Shown here piece after piece: positions 56,934 through 64,000 of a stretch of DNA of 64,000 bases (positions within the stretch are counted from its first letter, which is position 1; each line of letters starts with the position of its first letter). This DNA is from Thermotoga sp. KOL6. Lineage in GTDB: Bacteria > Thermotogota > Thermotogae > Thermotogales > Thermotogaceae. Below the pieces are notes generated by a model. It was given only the letters and a program-made list of their open reading frames with translations. It ran no database searches and was not told the origin of the DNA. The stretch lies in assembly GCF_002866025.1 (NCBI RefSeq), contig NZ_LNDE01000001.1, positions 186,001 through 250,000 of the forward strand, given 5' to 3'. A program made the position numbers and the translations under genes.

Positions 56934-58778
56934 ATGGCAATGCAAAAATTACCTGAGAAGGATTTCTTTGCTCCTCTGAAAGCTTGGAAATTTTTAGGAA
57001 AAAAACCCGTTACCATACAGGTTCCAAATAAAGAAAAGAGAGAGGCCTCTGAAAGATATAGAGGATTTCATGTGAATGATTGGGGAAAATGTATAGGATG
57101 TGGAACATGCTCAAAAATTTGTCCTACAGATGCCATAACGATGATGGAAGTACCAGATTTGACCCAAGAAGACGGGAAATTGCCCCAGCGCCCTGTGATA
57201 GATTATGGTAGGTGTTCTTTCTGCGCTCTTTGCGTTGACATATGTACAACAGGATCACTTAAGATGACCAGAGAATACATTCACATTTCGGAGGATCCAG
57301 AGGACTTTATATACATGCCGACAGACAAAGGTTTGAATGCGAAAGGGGGTCTTTACAAATTTGGGGAGGCTCCCCTTGGATGGGTGAGAGACAAGGATTC
57401 CGAACTTTTGGATCTTGAAAGAGTCGAGATGCCAAAAGAGGAACCCAAGGTAAGAGTCAAATCCTTCATTGAAATAGTGAAAGGATACAGTAGAGAACAA
57501 GCTATGCAAGAGGCCGCAAGATGCGTTGAGTGTGGTATTTGTACGTACACCTGCCCGGAACATATGGATATTCCGCAATATATAAAAGCAATTTATGAAG
57601 ACAATCTAAAGGAAGGACTCAGATGGCTCTACAAGACTAATCCCCTTTCTATGGTTTGTGGAAGAGTCTGTACTCATAGATGTGAAACTGCTTGTTCCGT
57701 GAGTGTTAGAGGAGAACCTATCGCCATTCAATGGCTGAAAAGATACATAGTAGACAGTATACCTCTTGAAGATTATGACAAAATATTGAACATAAGGCCA
57801 GAAAGGAAGGAAAAAAGTGTTGGAATAATAGGTTCTGGACCTGCAGGTTTGGCAGCTGCTTATTTCCTAGCAACCATGGGATACGACGTGACGATATATG
57901 AAGCAGAGTCAAGGCCAGGTGGAGTCATGAGGTATGGTATTCCGAAATACAGACTCCCAGATGAAGCCTTGGACAAGGATATTGCCTTTATTGAAGCACT
58001 TGGCGTGAGAATTCTTCTCAACACAAAGATCGGTCGCGATATACCTTTCGAAGAAGTAACGAAGAGGCACGATGCCGTATTTCTCGCAACGGGATTCGGC
58101 CTTGGCAGATCAACCAAAGTACCGGGCACAGATCATCCGAATGTAAAGCAGGCTCTCCCCGTTCTCAAAATGATTAGAGACTACCTCAGAGGAGATGGCC
58201 CAAAACCCCCTGTGCCTAGAAAACTCGTGGTTATCGGTGGTGGAAACGTAGCCATGGATATATCTAGATCTATGGCGCGGCTTCAAACTATGGAATATGG
58301 AGAAGTGAACATCCAAACGCTGTCCCTAGAAGGATGTTATGACGACATGCCTGCCGACATGGAAGAAATCGAAGAGGCAATCGAGGAAGGAGTTGTCATA
58401 AAACCAGGTTGGGGTCCCATAGAAATTGTTATAGAGAACGACGAAATAAAAGGTGTAAGATTCAAAAAATGCGTCAGAGTTTTCGATGATGAAGGACGCT
58501 TCAGTCCACAATTTGATGAGAGTAAACAAATATTTGTAGAAGCGGACATGGTAATCGAGGCAATAGGACAAGCTCCAGATTATTCCTACTTGCCGGAGGA
58601 TATAAGAAACAAATTGGAATTCGTGAGAGGAAGAATCAAGACCAACGAATACAATCAAACTACGATAGAGTGGCTCTTTGCTGGTGGTGACATAGTTCAC
58701 GGTCCAGATATCATCAATGGAATAGCGGATGGGCACAGAGCGGCAAAGGGGATAGATATGTACTTGGAAAGAAAGTGA
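56934..58778 (+). CDS. Ferredoxin-GltD-like flavoprotein subunit of the Mbx complex
   Basis: 614 aa from ATG 56934 (GTG 56925 also possible). The N-terminal NuoI-like part carries two [4Fe-4S] motifs ('CIGCGTCSKICP', 'CSFCALCVDICT'). The GltD N-terminal part has 'CVECGICTYTCP' and 'CGRVCTHRCETACSV'. Then come an FAD site ('GIIGSGPAGLAAAYFLATMG') and an NAD(P) site ('VVIGGGNVAMDISRSM'). This resembles the NADPH-ferredoxin-side subunit of NfnAB fused to a complex I-type ferredoxin. It should connect NAD(P)H or ferredoxin to the membrane arm. Last gene of the operon. Confidence 0.93.
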   Translation: MAMQKLPEKDFFAPLKAWKFLGKKPVTIQVPNKEKREASERYRGFHVNDWGKCIGCGTCSKICPTDAITMMEVPDLTQEDGKLPQRPVIDYGRCSFCALCVDICTTGSLKMTREYIHISEDPEDFIYMPTDKGLNAKGGLYKFGEAPLGWVRDKDSELLDLERVEMPKEEPKVRVKSFIEIVKGYSREQAMQEAARCVECGICTYTCPEHMDIPQYIKAIYEDNLKEGLRWLYKTNPLSMVCGRVCTHRCETACSVSVRGEPIAIQWLKRYIVDSIPLEDYDKILNIRPERKEKSVGIIGSGPAGLAAAYFLATMGYDVTIYEAESRPGGVMRYGIPKYRLPDEALDKDIAFIEALGVRILLNTKIGRDIPFEEVTKRHDAVFLATGFGLGRSTKVPGTDHPNVKQALPVLKMIRDYLRGDGPKPPVPRKLVVIGGGNVAMDISRSMARLQTMEYGEVNIQTLSLEGCYDDMPADMEEIEEAIEEGVVIKPGWGPIEIVIENDEIKGVRFKKCVRVFDDEGRFSPQFDESKQIFVEADMVIEAIGQAPDYSYLPEDIRNKLEFVRGRIKTNEYNQTTIEWLFAGGDIVHGPDIINGIADGHRAAKGIDMYLERK

Positions 58779-58787
58779 AATAGAAGA

Positions 58788-58811
58788 GCCCCTCCGAGTG
58801 GAGGGGCTTTT
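58788..58811. terminator. Bidirectional terminator between Mbx operon and lacI2
   Basis: GCCCCTCC-GAGT-GGAGGGGC followed by TTTT on the plus strand; the minus-strand side has AAAAG before and a TCTTCT tract after, weaker. It ends the Mbx operon and lies between convergent genes. Confidence 0.9.
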
Positions 58812-59797
58812 CATAGTTGTTTCACAGAATCTCTTTCGACAATTTCTACAGGTAAAATTACCCTTCTTGCTACACCTTTCTTTCCCGATAATCTTTCGTA
58901 GAGTATCGCAAACGCCATCCTTCCTATTTCTTCTCTGGGTTGTCTTACGGTTGTCAAAGCTGGTACAGTGTAGCTGGATATTGGATCGTCGTCGAACCCC
59001 ATGACGGAAATTTCGTCCGGTACAGCTATCCCCAAGTCATGAAGAGCTTTCATAACACCTATTGCAGAAAGATCATTTATAGCAAAGACAGCGGTAAAAT
59101 CTCTACCATGTTTTTTCAAATATTTTTCCACAGCTTGATACCCATGTTCTGGGAAATATCCGCAAGAAACAGCTTTCACTTCCATTCCGTGCCTTGTTGC
59201 GTAGTTTATGAACCCTCTTTCTCTGTCTGAGAACGAATACACATCTTTTCTTCCTCTCAAGAGCAGAACTCTTTTATGTCCCTTCTCCAAAAGATACTTT
59301 GCGCACATCCTACCAGCTGCATAATTGTCTATTCCTACGTTGTCGATTCTGACTTCAGGTTCTTCCCTGTCCACAACGACCACAGGTATAGCACTTTTTA
59401 TCAATCTTTCAAGTTGTTCCTCATCTTTTTTCGATGAACAAACAATGATACCGTCTACCCTTTTCGAAAAGAGGACCTCAAGTCTTTCCAGTTCCAAAGA
59501 AGTTCTGTGAAAGGTGGTTGAAATCATCAACGTGAAATCTCTTTTTATAGCTTCTTTTTCAATACCTGTTAATATCTCATTGTAATGAAAACCACCAAAG
59601 TTCGGCACCAAAACTCCCACTGTTCTTTTAAGAACGGCGGATTTTACAGAATAAACAGGGTGATAGTTGAGTTTTCTGATTGCATCGATGACTCTCTTTC
59701 TCGTTTCCTCGGATACGTTGTTGTAACCGTTTATCACCCGGGAAACAGTTGCAATGGAAACACCCGCGAGCTTGGCCACATCTTTGATCGAAGCCAT
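58811..59797 (-). CDS. LacI-family regulator at the end of the opp-type operon
   Basis: 328 aa. Helix-turn-helix 'ASIKDVAKLAGVSIATVSRVING', hinge 'NYHPVYSVKSAVLKRTVGVLV', then the sugar-binding-type effector domain. ATG 59797 is 4 bp after the oppF-type stop, so it is transcribed with the transporter and probably regulates it. The presence of a LacI regulator argues for a sugar as the transporter's substrate. Confidence 0.93.
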   Translation of the reverse strand: MASIKDVAKLAGVSIATVSRVINGYNNVSEETRKRVIDAIRKLNYHPVYSVKSAVLKRTVGVLVPNFGGFHYNEILTGIEKEAIKRDFTLMISTTFHRTSLELERLEVLFSKRVDGIIVCSSKKDEEQLERLIKSAIPVVVVDREEPEVRIDNVGIDNYAAGRMCAKYLLEKGHKRVLLLRGRKDVYSFSDRERGFINYATRHGMEVKAVSCGYFPEHGYQAVEKYLKKHGRDFTAVFAINDLSAIGVMKALHDLGIAVPDEISVMGFDDDPISSYTVPALTTVRQPREEIGRMAFAILYERLSGKKGVARRVILPVEIVERDSVKQL

Positions 59798-59800
59798 ACA

Positions 59801-60748
59801 CTAACCTCCTGCTTTCAAGCAGAGCACCTTGTGATTTTCCTCCACTTCAACGAGTTCTGGTTTTTGAACAAGACATTTTCCATCTTTTATTGGACATCTA
59901 TCGTAATACTTGCATGGAGCGTTGGAAGATCCAATAAGTTCTGGTATAAACCTTTTTCGGAGATCCCATTTCTTATCGATCTCTGGAACGGATTCGAGAA
60001 GCATTTTCGTGTAAGGATGAACGGGATTGTGGAACACTTTCTCTGTGTCTCCCATTTCTACAATGTTTCCCCTGTACATTATGAAAGTTTCGTCACTGAT
60101 ATAATACCCCAAGGAAAGGTCGTGTGTGATGAAAATGACAGACATCCCACGCTCTCTGAGATCACTGAGAAGATTCAATATATCCACCCTTGTGGAAGCA
60201 TCGAGCATACTTATTATCTCATCAGCTATTAGGAGCTTAACGTTGAGAAGAAGAGTCCGTGCAATGAGTATTCTTTGAAGTTGGCCGCCACTCAACTGAT
60301 GAGGGTATTTCCCCAAGATCTCCCTAGGATTCATTCCTACAGAAACGATGACTTCCTCAATCTTGGAGCGTCGCTCAGAAAAAGGTGTGCCAGGGAAAAA
60401 TTCTTCGAAGACCATGTTGAACACTCTGTCTATTTTGTATATAGGATTGAAAGAAGAAAACGGGTCTTGAAAGACTCCTTGAACTTCTTTGTAGTATTCT
60501 TTGAGATCCTTTTTCTTAATCTGTGTTATATCTTTACCATCGACCAAAATTCTTCCAGACGAAGGCCTTACCAGTTTCAAAATGAGCTTCCCTATTGTGG
60601 TTTTTCCGCTTCCACTTTCACCTATCAAAGAAACTATTTTGGAACGGTCTATCTCAAAAGAAACGTTGTCAACAGCTTTCAATCTTTCACGTCCAAAAAA
60701 TCCCAATGGAAATTCTTTCGTTAGATTCTGAACTTTCAGAAGACTCAA
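59801..60748 (-). CDS. Oligopeptide/sugar ABC transporter ATPase, OppF type
   Basis: 315 aa from TTG 60748, after AGAGGTGAT and overlapping the OppD-type stop. Walker A 'GESGSGKTTIGKL', signature 'LSGGQLQRILIAR', Walker B 'LLIADEI', and the C-terminal Opp tail with Cys residues 'CKYYDRCPIKDGKC' that ligate a [4Fe-4S] or metal in this family. The D-loop sequence is ISMLD instead of the usual TSALD. Confidence 0.93.
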   Translation of the reverse strand: MSLLKVQNLTKEFPLGFFGRERLKAVDNVSFEIDRSKIVSLIGESGSGKTTIGKLILKLVRPSSGRILVDGKDITQIKKKDLKEYYKEVQGVFQDPFSSFNPIYKIDRVFNMVFEEFFPGTPFSERRSKIEEVIVSVGMNPREILGKYPHQLSGGQLQRILIARTLLLNVKLLIADEIISMLDASTRVDILNLLSDLRERGMSVIFITHDLSLGYYISDETFIMYRGNIVEMGDTEKVFHNPVHPYTKMLLESVPEIDKKWDLRKRFIPELIGSSNAPCKYYDRCPIKDGKCLVQKPELVEVEENHKVLCLKAGG

Positions 60749-61725
60749 TTTACATCACCTCTTTCGAAAAGCCAACACGAAACCTTTCTTCCATCCACAT
60801 CGAATACAGGAGGATCTTGCTTACACTTTTCGAATGCATATGGACACCTGTCTTTGAATCTACAACCTGATCCTATGTTCAAAAGGCTAGGGGGATAACC
60901 GGGTATTCCTTTTAACTTGGTCTGGGAGTATCTCACACCTATTTTTGGAAGTGAAGAAAGAAGCATTTTCGTGTAAGGATGAAGGGGATCTTTGACGAGA
61001 TCTTCTATCGGAGATATCTCCGCAACTCTACCTGCATATAAAACCATTACCTTGTCAGCTATCTGATAGAGAACTGATAGATCGTGTGTTATGAAAGCAA
61101 GGGACCCCATTATTTCTTTTTCCCTCATCTCGTAAAGCATCTGTATAACTGCTCGCTGAGAACTCACATCTAAAGCAGACGTGATTTCATCAGCGATCAA
61201 AATATCAGGGTTCATCAACGTGGATATCACCATAACCATTCTTTGCTTCATACCACCTGAAAGCTCTATAGGATACATATTGAGCACCCTTTTCCCAAGA
61301 TTCACTATTTCAAGCCTTTCTTCTATGACATCCTTTTTTCTTTCAAAGCTTTCTCCATGTTCGTGCAGGAGGTCATCGATGATTTGCTTTATCTTTTTCG
61401 TTGGATTCATAGCATCCATTGCGTATTGGGGTATGATCGAAATCTTCTCGTATCGAATCTTCCTGAGTTCTTTCTGTGAAAGTGTCATTATGTTTTTCCC
61501 ATCCAAAATAGCTTCTCCACTGATGTACTTCATAGGAGGCTTTAGAAGAATGAGGCCATTTCCCAACGTCGATTTTCCACAACCTGATTCCCCTGCGATT
61601 CCAAGAATTTCTCCTCTTTTTATATCGAAGCTTATTCCATCAACAGCTTTTACATAGCCATAAAGAGTTCTGTAGTAAATTTTCAAATCCTTGACATTTA
61701 GAACCACTTCTGCCACACCTATCAC
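60745..61725 (-). CDS. Oligopeptide/sugar ABC transporter ATPase, OppD type
   Basis: 326 aa. Walker A 'GESGCGKSTLGNG', signature 'LSGGMKQRMVMV', Walker B 'ILIADEITSALD', and the C-terminal Opp domain with 'CRFKDRCPYAFEKCKQ'. GTG 61725 overlaps the OppC-type stop. Energises import with the OppF-type partner. Confidence 0.93.
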   Translation of the reverse strand: MIGVAEVVLNVKDLKIYYRTLYGYVKAVDGISFDIKRGEILGIAGESGCGKSTLGNGLILLKPPMKYISGEAILDGKNIMTLSQKELRKIRYEKISIIPQYAMDAMNPTKKIKQIIDDLLHEHGESFERKKDVIEERLEIVNLGKRVLNMYPIELSGGMKQRMVMVISTLMNPDILIADEITSALDVSSQRAVIQMLYEMREKEIMGSLAFITHDLSVLYQIADKVMVLYAGRVAEISPIEDLVKDPLHPYTKMLLSSLPKIGVRYSQTKLKGIPGYPPSLLNIGSGCRFKDRCPYAFEKCKQDPPVFDVDGRKVSCWLFERGDVN

Positions 61726-62570
61726 ATCTCCCTGAGCTTAGGATTGAAGATTTCGTCAAGGCCAGCATTCATAACGTAAAGGGTAGCAACCATAAGGGTT
61801 ATCACAGCACCAGGAGTGATAGCCCACCACCACATACCAAGTTGAATTGCATTCCAGAGAGTGGCCTGTTGCATCATGATACCCAAAGACATTCCTCTCG
61901 TCGGCCCCAAACCGATGAAATCAAGGCCTGTAGCAGCGAGAATTGCCCCACCAAATTGAAGAATGAACACCATGAAAACATAGGACATCATATTAGGCAT
62001 TATTTCACCAAAAATGATCTTCATAGGGCTCCTGGCTGTGATTCTCGCAAGGTCGACAAACTCCCTTGTCTTCAAAGAAAGCGTCTGTGCCCTTACAGCT
62101 CTCGCTGTCCAAGGCCAAGCAGTGAACCCTATGATCACACTCTCTATGAAAACCCCTCTGTATGGGAGATAAGCAGCTATTATTATGAGAAGAGCGAGAG
62201 TTGGTATCACCATAAGAATGTTCGTAAACATCATGAGTATCTCATCGAACCAGCCGCCTCTGTATCCTGCAACAAATCCAACGAACAAACCTATAGTTGT
62301 TGCTAACGTACCACCAAGGAGCCCAACGAACAAAGAGCTTCTCAGACCGTAAACAAGCTGGGTGAATATGTCTTGACCGAACGTGTTGGTACCAAGCCAA
62401 TGTTCTTTGCTTGGAGGTTGGTATCCTGGTCCTACAAAAGCAAGAGGATCCTTGTAAGGAGAGATGTAAGGCCCTATGAGGGCAAGAAGGATCAATCCTA
62501 TGTATACACATATTGCAAAAATGACCTTTTTATTTTTTAAAAAGAAGTGGACAAATTCTTTTCGTGTCAT
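61722..62570 (-). CDS. Oligopeptide/sugar ABC transporter permease, OppC type
   Basis: 282 aa from ATG 62570 (TTG 62579 also possible). N-terminal helix then five more, with 'YQPPSKEHWLGTNTFGQDIFTQLVYGLRSSL' (quoted at its ends: the OppC periplasmic signature around H-W-L-G-T-N) and an EAA-like loop 'FVDLARITARSPMKI'. Confidence 0.92.
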   Translation of the reverse strand: MTRKEFVHFFLKNKKVIFAICVYIGLILLALIGPYISPYKDPLAFVGPGYQPPSKEHWLGTNTFGQDIFTQLVYGLRSSLFVGLLGGTLATTIGLFVGFVAGYRGGWFDEILMMFTNILMVIPTLALLIIIAAYLPYRGVFIESVIIGFTAWPWTARAVRAQTLSLKTREFVDLARITARSPMKIIFGEIMPNMMSYVFMVFILQFGGAILAATGLDFIGLGPTRGMSLGIMMQQATLWNAIQLGMWWWAITPGAVITLMVATLYVMNAGLDEIFNPKLREM

Positions 62571-62575
62571 GACTA

Positions 62576-63565
62576 TCAAACCTCTCCTGAATAAGATTTT
62601 CTGATTCTCGGATCTATGATCACATAGAAAATATCAACTAGAAAATTGGCAAGAAGCACCCCAAGAATAATGAAAAGGAAACATCCCTGTATCAAGAAAT
62701 AGTCTTGATTTAATATCCCCTGCATAAGTAAGTAACCTATCCCAGGATAAGAAAACACTATTTCAGTTGTGAGAGCTCCTGCCACCACCGTTCCAAGCTG
62801 AATAGCAAGCCCTGTCACTTGTGGAAGAATAGCATTTCTGTAAGCGTATCTCCTTATTAACCTCTGAGAAGATCCCAGAGCCTCAAGGTACCTTGAGTAG
62901 TTTGCTTCTAATTCGTATATGATCATATTTCTCATTCCAATTGCCCATCCACCTAACATCACAAGGAACAAAGAACCAAATGGAAGCACCCAATGATGAA
63001 GGAAATCGAGAATAAACTGCCAAGAAAAAGAAGGTGTTATGCCAAAACTGTAAGCTCCCGCCAATGGAAAAAGAGGAATTACAACACCGAATATCCACGC
63101 AAGGAGTATACCAAACCAAAAGTACGGTGAAGCTGTTAAAGTATAGAAAATTGGCAACGCGAAATTGTCAAGTTTCTTTTTCCTAGCAACGAAGGCACCG
63201 AATCTATTTCCTATCGCAAAACTCAATAGAACTGCTGGTAAAAGTATCACTAGAGAATACGGTAAGGCTTCTGCTATCACTTTAGCAACCGGTTGGGGAT
63301 ACATATAAATACTTATTCCCAAGTCACCGTTGAAAAGTGCTTTCCAGAAATTTACGTACTGCTCCCAAAGTGGTTTATCCAACCCGAAGGCTTGTGTAAA
63401 ATAGCTTTGGAGAACCTTTACAGATTCTGGAAGACCCGCAAACCTTGATATCAGAAAATTGATAGGGTTACCTGGCATAAAACGAGGGATTGCCCAATCG
63501 ATAGTAACAGCAAAAAAGAAGGTTAATATGTAGATCAGTGTCTTCTTGACGAGATATCTTCTCAA
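62576..63565 (-). CDS. Oligopeptide/sugar ABC transporter permease, OppB type
   Basis: 329 aa from TTG 63565, 8 nt after GGAGG. Six transmembrane helices with 'IPRFMPGNPINFLISRF' at the start and the EAA-type loop 'YSRYLEALGSSQRLIRRYAYRNA'. Its stop overlaps the OppC-type gene. A terminator-like hairpin lies just upstream, between it and the binding-protein gene. Confidence 0.92.
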   Translation of the reverse strand: MRRYLVKKTLIYILTFFFAVTIDWAIPRFMPGNPINFLISRFAGLPESVKVLQSYFTQAFGLDKPLWEQYVNFWKALFNGDLGISIYMYPQPVAKVIAEALPYSLVILLPAVLLSFAIGNRFGAFVARKKKLDNFALPIFYTLTASPYFWFGILLAWIFGVVIPLFPLAGAYSFGITPSFSWQFILDFLHHWVLPFGSLFLVMLGGWAIGMRNMIIYELEANYSRYLEALGSSQRLIRRYAYRNAILPQVTGLAIQLGTVVAGALTTEIVFSYPGIGYLLMQGILNQDYFLIQGCFLFIILGVLLANFLVDIFYVIIDPRIRKSYSGEV

Positions 63566-63586
63566 GACTCATACCTCCTTCTTTTT

Positions 63587-63610
63587 AAAACCCCGCCCCT
63601 CAGGGCGGGG
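63587..63610 (-). terminator. Hairpin between binding-protein and oppB-type genes
   Basis: CCCCGCCC-TGAG-GGGCGGGG on the minus strand followed by TTTT. It lies 10 bp after the binding-protein stop and before the OppB ribosome site, so it probably reduces expression of the membrane components relative to the binding protein. Confidence 0.85.
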
Positions 63611-63620
63611 AAACATTAAA

Positions 63621-64000
63621 TCATTTTGCTTCAATTCCAAACAGTGTCTTGATACCGGTGAGTTGCCACCAACCGTTCCATCCTATGGGTACTGCGTATG
63701 GATTCTTTTCCGTTGGCCAGTTCGTCCAGACAGCGTTGGAAGCTTGGAACCAGGCTCCGTTGTACCAAAGTGGTATGAACGGCAGATCTTTGAGTAGGAT
63801 CTCCGACAGTTTGGCTACCACTTCTTTAATTTTATCATCTTCTTTGCTTCTGTTGAGTTCATCGAGAAGTGTTTCAACCTCTGGATTAGAGTATCTTCCA
63901 AAGTTTCCAGCGTAGGAGTATTCGGACTCTACTGCATCTGGATAGAACACACCATTGAAGTAAGACCATATGGTAGCAGCGACTCCCGTTGTAAAGTTGT
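63621..64000 (-). CDS. Extracellular solute-binding protein (SBP_bac_5), C-terminal part
   Basis: Only the last 126 codons lie in the window; the start is beyond its right edge. 'NPEVETLLDELNRSKEDD' followed by 'LSEILLKDLPFIPLWYNGAW' is the usual C-terminus of oligopeptide/nickel-type binding proteins (family 5). In T. maritima the equivalent protein has, as I recall, been reported to bind beta-mannobiose instead of a peptide; a LacI regulator in the operon agrees with a sugar substrate. Confidence 0.88.
   Translation of the reverse strand, partial: NFTTGVAATIWSYFNGVFYPDAVESEYSYAGNFGRYSNPEVETLLDELNRSKEDDKIKEVVAKLSEILLKDLPFIPLWYNGAWFQASNAVWTNWPTEKNPYAVPIGWNGWWQLTGIKTLFGIEAK

Overview
The window looks like a chromosomal segment of a hyperthermophilic bacterium of the genus Thermotoga. 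Gene content and order match, from memory, the TM1170-TM1223 stretch of T. maritima (hcp, fliS, smc, mgsA, the galK-galT-galA-lacZ operon, the Mrp/NADH-dehydrogenase-like operon, an opp-type transporter). Proteins appear similar but not identical to the T. maritima ones I remember, so a sister species or strain (for example the T. neapolitana side of the genus) is likely. Shine-Dalgarno sequences are strong (GGAGGTGAT type), many starts are GTG or TTG, and ATGA/GTGA overlaps are common, as usual in this genus.

Layout. (1) 1-15.5 kb, backbone: a truncated periplasmic-binding sensor; a Crp/Fnr regulator divergent from hybrid cluster protein (hcp), with a perfect 18-bp palindrome between them; a HAD/GNAT/FliS/hypothetical/NUDIX/SMC cluster on the minus strand; an Fe-S aldo/keto reductase, a PAS-GGDEF protein and methylglyoxal synthase on the plus strand; then a zinc ribbon, an AI-2E-type permease and an acyltransferase. 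(2) 15.5-29.4 kb, accessory island with AT-rich genes and many broken genes. It has two tRNA-Asn copies (one with a damaged acceptor stem), a compact four-gene type III-like effector operon (Cas10-like, Cas5-like, helical protein, Cas7-like) without an array or adaptation genes, an IS3 remnant, a MITE-like palindrome, and decayed helix-turn-helix, ferredoxin, DUF1566 and tautomerase genes beside an intact flavodoxin. It ends with a methyltransferase, an intact Mrr-type nuclease, a frameshifted PD-(D/E)XK gene and an amber-interrupted DUF262/HNH gene. Several units are followed at their 3' end by attC-like imperfect palindromes, all in the same orientation relative to the gene, suggesting an integron-like cassette origin. 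(3) 29.4-34.4 kb: a CorA-type transporter, a catalase-peroxidase (unexpected in a strict anaerobe) and a membrane GGDEF protein.

(4) 34.5-47.9 kb: galactoside utilisation. An ABC importer (binding protein, two permeases) and GH42 beta-galactosidase feed lacZ-galA-galT-galK, covering uptake, beta- and alpha-galactoside cleavage and the Leloir pathway. A LacI-family repressor is next to it, and a shared motif occurs in front of both the binding-protein gene and the repressor. (5) 48.2-58.8 kb: a 13-gene operon for an ion-pumping, ferredoxin-linked Mbx/Mbh-type membrane complex, from Mrp antiporter-like subunits through NuoH/B/C/D-like subunits to a ferredoxin-GltD-like flavoprotein. (6) 58.8-64 kb: a second LacI regulator at the end of an oligopeptide-type ABC transporter operon; the binding-protein gene runs off the window.

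Most notable: the minimal array-less type III-like operon bounded by attC-like sites, the divergent HcpR-type promoter layout, the damaged second tRNA-Asn, and a row of defence-like genes at different stages of decay.
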